Shown here: positions 57,601 through 64,000 of the stretch, in pieces | Numbering within the stretch: the stretch's first letter is position 1 | Layout of the letters: every line of letters begins with the position of its first letter | Origin: Protonemura montana | Lineage: Eukaryota > Arthropoda > Insecta > Plecoptera > Nemouridae | NCBI GenBank assembly: GCA_947568835.1 | Contig: OX387610.1 | Coordinates: 13,311,001 to 13,375,000, forward strand | Direction of reading: 5' to 3' | Length of the DNA stretch: 64,000 bases | Program-made: the position numbers and the translations under genes | The notes under the pieces: model-generated | Told to the model about the DNA's origin: nothing | What the model saw: only the letters and a program-made list of their open reading frames with translations | The model's database searches: none

Positions 57601-60600
57601 TTTAGTCAGATAAGTGACTAATTAACTATGCTAAAAAATCTTTAATGAGGCTCGAATTCTCGCCTCTGGATTTAAAGCGGCTGGCCAGAGCCGACCATAG
57701 AACGAAGCGTTTCTCTTCCGGGCTTACAAATCGTACGCCTGCTACATTTATTCGAGCCCAAAAAACAATGCACACATGTCACGTATTCAATAAACGGAGT
57801 TGATTCTAAATTCTGGTGAACGGCTAGGGCGACGTCGGATTCCGGTGCCTGCCCTGTCTGCTTCTCAGGTCAGGGACCGGGTCCAAGCAACGTCTGTTCA
57901 ATTCCGAAGTCGAGGTCTCAATGTTAAGAGACTCGTAGAAAAGAAATGGAAAAATCACGACTTACATAAGAATTATAATTGTTATCAAAGTATAATATTA
58001 TATTATTTAAACTTGTTGGATATATTAATTATATAGCGTATGTAGATTAAGGTGAACACGCAGGGAAAGTGATTTAAAGTTTTGTAAAAAAGAAAAATGA
58101 AATACGAAGTTACCTACCGCTGTCAAAGGAACCGTTGACGAATCGTTTTTGACGATGGGACGTTTTTAATACTTTACCGTGTAAATAAATTGTGTTCTTA
58201 GAAGAAAGTGGGTGGCGGAAGAATGGGAATAGCATCGGGATTATTCTTTGCAAACGGTTCTGCGCACAAACAGCCGCTGTTTGGTACATACCTGTTAGCA
58301 GATAACGTTGTCCTTAAAGGAAAAAGTTTAGCATAGCGATTATGTTAGTTTTTTTTTTTTTTTTATTTAACAAAGAGCTTTATTCTATTTGTTTCAAAGT
58401 CTATTCGCCTTCCCGTCGTTTAGGTTTCTCGATGAGCATCAATTTTGTTTCGAGAAGGTGAACCAAACGGAGCTTAACACATTTTTATCAAACGTAGCAA
58501 AGGTTTATACGCTTTTAGATGATATATTGTTTTTTTTTATCTTCCGAATGCTTTTTAGGAATTTTAATCAAGTTCGATTAATTGGTAATGAAATTTCCGA
58601 ACCAAGATCTGTATATGATTTATCTCAAGTTTTATTATTTAATTTTAATGCGATACGACTCGGTAGAGATACTTTGTTGCGTTGTTTTGGAGAACTGTAA
58701 GCATTTTGTTGGCCGCACAAGAAACTTTGGCGGTTGTTTTGGTCAGCCGCCCGGATCCGCCAATAAACGGCTCAACGGCGACAATTTGGCGCTCGAACGC
58801 GCCGATTTGGCGCAACCTTCGAGATGCGCGCTGGTCTTGAGAATGAATGGACGTGTGGATGCCAATTATTTTTTCAGTAGTTTTTAAATGTCTTTTAAAA
58901 ACAAAAACAAAATAGTGATCTGCTTACCTGCTCACGTGATATAGAGTTTTTGTACAAAATATAATATTTAAAAAAAAATGCTATTCTACGAAAAAAAAAA
59001 CAACAAAAAAAAAACTTGCGTTGCTAGTCTATTGTTTAAATTAATAAGTCGTAATATTTATTCGTTGTGTGCGTCTCTTGGTGTGAGTGAGAGGGGGAAA
59101 TGCTAAACGCTGATCCCCGAAAGTCGACGCTACTTTCTCGAGGCGAACTTTAAAAAACTACGCACATTTTGCCGTCGTGGATAGCAGTCTCCAGTCCCGA
59201 CCTTCCGTTTCGTGAGGTTCTGTGTCCAGTTCCCTTCGTTGAGACTATGTTTTTGTTATGTTTACGCGGGCTTGCTAAACACTGCGTTTATTTTATGCGA
59301 GATTGTGAAGCCGAAGATACTGTTATCGGATTGGCGTCGCGCGAAACTGAGTATTATGTTGTCTAAGTGTGAACGGCTGTAAAAATGAGCTAATTCAGCC
59401 AGTTTTGTACAGGTTATAAATTATATCTATTGTGTAGTATTACTACTATAATTACTTAACGTTTATAAATGATTGTTCGGAGGGAATCTTCGATTTGCAC
59501 GATTTCTGTTTTTTTTTTTTTTTTTTTTTCTAAACAAAGTTGCTATTGTTTAACAAATTTTTTATTTTCAATAAGTTGAATGTACCATTTTCCTGCCCCC
59601 CCCCCCCCCCCCCCCCCCCCCTGCCCCATTTTCTCCTTGATCCCAAAAAATATATACCTTGTTGTCGTAACGTTTAATCAGCTTTCTTTTTACGATGGAA
59701 ATAGTATTTGTGAATAAGTTTGAAACTTTTTAGATAAAAGATATCAAAGAAACGTTGAATATATGTTGCAAATTGTTAGTGGTATAAAAACGTAGCTATA
59801 CTGTATAATGTACGAAATAAATAAAAAAAATCACTTGATATGGTATAAAAAAAAATCAAAAAAAAAAATATATTGTCCGGACCGATTCTCAAATACTGCA
59901 TAATTGTGTCAATAATAATAAATAATGTTGATTGGCATTCTGAATTCATTACTATATGTAAGATAATACAATAGCGAATCAGTTTCAAAGAATATGCTGC
60001 TTAATAAATAATACTGAATTACTGTACATTGTGTAATTGTGATTAAGTTTCAAACTATTATATAATTTACATGGACAAAACATTGAAATACATCATTTCA
60101 TATTTGCGAGCCTGAAACCTGTGCAAAAGCAGCACAGCAAAATGTATTATAGATCAAGTGCTGGTAATAGATTATTATCATTAATTTCTATTCATCTTTT
60201 ATTTGAAAATAAAAATCCTGTATATAAACTATGTTTAATAAACGGTATTTATCTAATGTGAAATAAAGTTAGAGGTCAGTAAAATTGAGACAGTGGTCAA
60301 GTTTCTGCCTGAATGCAAAGGTTCAGCGCTGATTTTGTCGCTGGTGGCGGAATATCTGCTTTATTCTTGTGCTAGACACCCATAGCACAACTAGAAGTAA
60401 CGACTTGAAGACTAGAAGTGTCTCAAATGTATGGGTAAAACAAATATTATTTGGGAAAGAGTTTGAGCTAGGTAAGAACTTAAGAACTTACTACAGAACC
60501 AATACCTTCGTATGGAATTATTGAAGCCCAAATGAGAAATGTCTTGGAGTTTTTGTGATGTACTGGTAAATAAACCCTGCTCGACAAAACATGTAAACTA

Positions 60601-60801
60601 AATTGGCATTCAGATCAGGAATTGTTAAAATTTGAGAAACTGAAATCCTACCCTTACGATATCTGAACGGGAGTGGATTTAATAATAAAACTCGACGGTT
60701 AAACCGCCATCAAGCAGAACAAAATCATCGAAACACAGATATTTAAAAAAAAACGCAAATTTCGACGGGGAAATCTTTTGGGCCGTCTGTGAAACGGTTG
60801 G
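54677..60801 (+). other. Probable long Gs-alpha 3' UTR / intergenic region, nearly repeat-free
   Basis: No copy of any repeat family in this window was found across about 6.1 kb, and no further gene was recognised. AATAAA hexamers occur at several sites (around 57305, 57789, 60238 and 60259). TGTAAATA (58180-58187) and TGTATATA (60219-60226) match the Pumilio-binding consensus. Homopolymers: T at 59509-59529 and C at 59596-59621. Where transcription ends cannot be told from sequence alone. Confidence 0.4.
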
Positions 60802-60806
60802 CCAAT
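60802..60806 (+). promoter_or_regulatory. CCAAT box upstream of the DAP1-type gene
   Basis: ggccaatcagag is a good NF-Y-type CCAAT context, 130 bases before the start codon. The surrounding 60750-60930 is GC-richer than its flanks. Confidence 0.4.
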
Positions 60807-60935
60807 CAGAGGTGAGTTGGAGAAACGTCGTAGTAGTTGTCAGGCAAGTTGGGCTTAGAGGTTATCTATACTTTGCCAACGCGACACGAGTACGAGTAAT
60901 TGCAAGAAAAACTCCAAATTAACACTTGTATCAGA

Positions 60936-62443
60936 ATGTCTTCTACCGATGAAAAGACGGAGCTGAAAGGAGGACACGCCCCAGCAGGTATTATAATTAT
61001 TTTTGACTTTATATCGTAAAATTTTCAAGATAGCAATATGTTGCAATAATAACACATTGTAGGCTGCATTGTGCCTCGTGTGTAATATTGTGTACACATT
61101 ATTTTTTGTTCTAGTCAAAGCTGGAGGAATGAGAATTACCCAAAATAAGAGTTCCAAAGATGAAGCGAAGCCATCGAAGGATTCAAAGCCCGAGGGCGAG
61201 TTGGACGATGCTGTGAATGAGGCTCTAAAAGTTTCAACTAGGTAAGAGCAGATTTTTAAATTCAATTGTTTGTTCAGGACAACTCTTGTAAGCCTCAAGT
61301 AAACTTATGGTACTTCTGATTCAGAAAAATATTACTGTCGTGTGTTGTCATGAACTAGCTGTCCAACAGTTTTAATTACTCTGCACCTAGTAAGATGATG
61401 ATATTCACACGTAATCTAATATCCAAGGTCAAAGGTTACCTTAGATCATTATTTTTATAACACTCGGCAGGCCTGCACTCTCAAAACACCTTGCTGCAGT
61501 GTTTTAATTCCTCAAGTCACCTGGCATCTTTACTTGACGAAAGCAACTTATCTAAAAAATCACCTTTTTTTTTGTATTATTTTAGATCCAACTCAATATC
61601 AGTACATTCTTTAGAAGTTGCACTTTCCAGTATAGAACGTTAGTCAGCTTCATTGGTTATTTGGTTGTAATTATTCATTTCTCTGAAAAGAGCAGGCATT
61701 TTAGTTGCAATTAACCAATGGAGACATATTTCATCATTTGTTTATGTTATTTTTGTGGTTTTTTGACAGAAATTTGTTGGTAGTCCTGCTTTACTTGCTT
61801 TTTAGTCCAAAATTATTCGTATCAAGAACTATGCCTCAAGATTAATTGAAATAGTCCGTACTTTGTGGTACAGGTTCTGCTCCCACCTTTTAGATTTTTG
61901 TAGTACCTACCTAATATTTTAATTTCTCTTGTGGTTAGGCAGCTATATGATTGAAATTTGACCAACCATGACCCTTCAAAAAAAATATTGTTAGCATTTT
62001 TTTTTAGAAACATTGTCCACTTACGATAATAATTTTGAGGGAGAATTCTGACCAATTGGCATATCGGTTATGTTCGAATTTAGTCCAAAAGATTATCCGA
62101 GATTGCATTCCGTACTTCAAAAGTAGCTCCCACTGTGGATACCAAATTTTGTCTGCAAGACCCATTTCAAAACTGATGCCTAAGAATATTTTAAACAAAC
62201 AGAATTAAATTGTCAATAATGCAATAATCACATAACCTTTTTTGCCAGAAATAAGTGATCATCAACGCAACCATTTAATTTCGCAGTCCTCCTAAATCGA
62301 CTACTGTATCCGGAGCTCCCGTTCGTGGATTCGCCGACTTTCCGGCTGAGGCTGTCCAAAGCTTTCACGACAAACCAGCGCCCACCCACGACTCTCGCCA
62401 GGCTCATTCCAAACCCAACATCATTCAGCAACCTCGTAAGTAG
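60936..62443 (+). CDS. DAP: DAP1-type protein (death-associated protein 1 family), three exons, 111 aa
   Basis: A small, disordered, cytosolic protein. Family members are known as mTOR substrates that restrain autophagy, and vertebrate relatives have been found in the exit tunnel of dormant ribosomes. Exons: 60936-60987, 61115-61241, 62287-62443, all GT-AG and in frame. The N-terminus has LKGGHAPAVKAGGMRI, the family hallmark. Residues 28-50 are Lys/Ser/Glu-rich. A Ser-Pro site occurs at S60. VSGAPVRGFADFPAEAVQSF (67-86) and the C-terminus IIQQPRK match the conserved C-terminal half. Human DAP1 is 102 residues. The TAG stop lies within a sequence that also reads as a perfect donor (C|GTAAGTAG). 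It is in tandem downstream of Gs-alpha. Introns are repeat-free. Confidence 0.92.
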
Positions 62444-64000
62444 GCTAGAGAACTGCGCCCGTCAAACTTTCTACGCCACGTAACAACTACGCTATCCACA
62501 CGGCTATTAGGTTCTAGAATCGGCTGAGCTGTGCTTAGATTTTCTTTGTGCGTTCATAATATACAAAACCTATGCCAACTTAAGTAGACTTGCAGCCCTG
62601 GTTCTTGCAGAGCTGCTAGATTCTAGAATCTATTGTTTATGTTGAATTGAAACTTTCTATGCATTTTAAAGGCTCGTTATATTTTTCTACTTGTTGATCT
62701 ATTTTGCAATGTTTAATTTTGCAACGCAAGCAAATGTTGAAAGTATATTCTTTAAATTTGCAAGAATTATCAGGCATATTGCATTTATTTGAAAGTAAAA
62801 AAGGTTATGTTTCTAACATTCAAATTTGAACATTTTATTACCTTGTAATACCTACTTGATTGCTGTTTTGAGTTGATTGAATTAAAAAAAAAATTGAAGT
62901 GTTAGTTTTTCTTGTTGAAGAGTTAAATAAGGTTAGGTTTAATAGAAACTCGAAGCTCTATTAATTTTTCTTCTAAACTAGTGTCGATGAAATGTATACC
63001 CAATGTTTAATGAGAGGTGCCTACAGACTTAAGCAGATTATTTAGTCGCAAAAGATCAATTTTGTAACTATTCCACAAATTATTCGACAGCCTGTCATTG
63101 ACTACTGTCTCGATTGTGATCATGAAATGCAATAATACACTTAATTTTACAACTTGAAAACTGCTCAGGATATTTTGTCGCTTTATTTGCGACTCCAGTG
63201 AAAGAAATTACATGGCAGGTCGAGAGTGAAATCAATGTTTCCGATTTAATATGTAGGTACTCACATTTATTTGTTTCCAACTACATAGTTCCCTGATAAA
63301 ACTTAATTTTAGGTATAAAAAATATTGAAAAGTTGGTGAAAGAGGAATGTTGAAAATCATAGCGAGTGTATTAATATTACAGGAAAAATAAAGTCTTGTT
63401 ACATATGGCTACAAACTTATAATAAAGTTGACATGAGAAAATTATTTACTTAAATCGAATTGTTTTCTTGAACATATCACATAAAGTTAACTCCGTTCTT
63501 ACACATTTACCTAAGTACACATACCTATAACTTGATTCACATCGAAATCACATCGAAATTTAGGCCAATAACGTATTGTGTCTAATATATTGCATTGTTT
63601 CGAAGCGGGACGTTGTTTTCAGCCGCATTTCATCGCTGAAATTAAGTGCGTTTGTGCCAAGTCTTGCTTGGTAACGATAAGGGTGAAGACTAATTGCAAG
63701 CCAAATTACTTTCATTACCGCCACGCAATAATAACCAGTACTGATTGGATATGATTCATTGGCGTTTCCATCAATTCAAGACGGCTTTTAGCTGAAAGAT
63801 GACCAAAGTTTACGTAACGCCGCGAGCTTTGCTACTTTCTGTAGTCGAGAGAGAAAAAGTTTGCCATTTCAGATCGGTGACAGTAGCAAGAAGCGGTACA
63901 CAGTTTTTCTCTCGACAACGGAAAATAGCACGATGTCGGCTTAGCATTCATTCCGGTCATCCAACAGTTAAAAGCTATCCTAATCAATAGCGGCTTTGCG
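62444..64000. other. 3' flank of the DAP1-type gene to the window edge
   Basis: AT-rich; no gene, SINE or MITE recognised. A 63-codon plus-strand frame at 63799-63990 matches nothing I know. Confidence 0.35.
63387..63392 (+). terminator. Candidate poly(A) signal of the DAP1-type gene
   Basis: AATAAA about 940 bases after the stop, with a second at 63421-63426. No earlier canonical hexamer was seen, although ATTAAA occurs near 62880. Confidence 0.35.

Overview
The window is eukaryotic nuclear DNA, almost certainly from an arthropod and probably an insect or close relative. The evidence is GT-AG introns, animal protein families, Gs-alpha and epsin sequences closest to insect forms as I remember them, and dense short interspersed and palindromic repeats. 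The species cannot be named from the sequence. No bacterial, plasmid or viral gene was recognised.

Layout. Five protein-coding genes are supported. (1) 153-560, minus: the 5' end of an epsin (ENTH domain), running off the left edge. (2) 2211-3941, plus: a two-exon C/EBP-gamma-type bZIP factor, divergent from epsin. (3) 6428-7492, minus: an intronless CCDC51/MITOK gene, convergent with the bZIP gene. (4) 8152-54676, plus: the stimulatory G-protein alpha subunit (Gs-alpha). Nine coding exons encode 376 residues, so about 1.1 kb of code is spread over 46.5 kb. It shares a 660-bp divergent promoter region with CCDC51. (5) 60936-62443, plus: a three-exon DAP1-type gene of 111 residues. All splice junctions given here were joined by hand and keep frame.

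The Gs-alpha introns are the accessory landscape. They hold: a SINE family with a 5S-rRNA-derived head, in which a 91-bp unit carrying the 5S promoter boxes is often tandemly repeated; a tRNA-derived family with inverted ends, in which a 52-bp tRNA-like unit is also tandemly repeated and which occurs as head-to-head palindromes; a 412-bp foldback element with 7-bp target duplications and a related asymmetric family; a second foldback family of about 260 bp; and minisatellites with units of about 12, 41, 47, 54, 114 and 118 bp, two of them at several loci. One decayed LINE fragment is the only transposon protein remnant seen.

By contrast, the 6.2 kb between the Gs-alpha stop codon and DAP1 is nearly free of these repeats, which suggests a long 3' UTR. 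The genes are unrelated housekeeping or signalling genes and do not form a functional cluster. The most unusual biology is the parallel tandem amplification of polymerase III promoter-derived modules in two unrelated SINE families, and the turnover of foldback-element ends into minisatellites.
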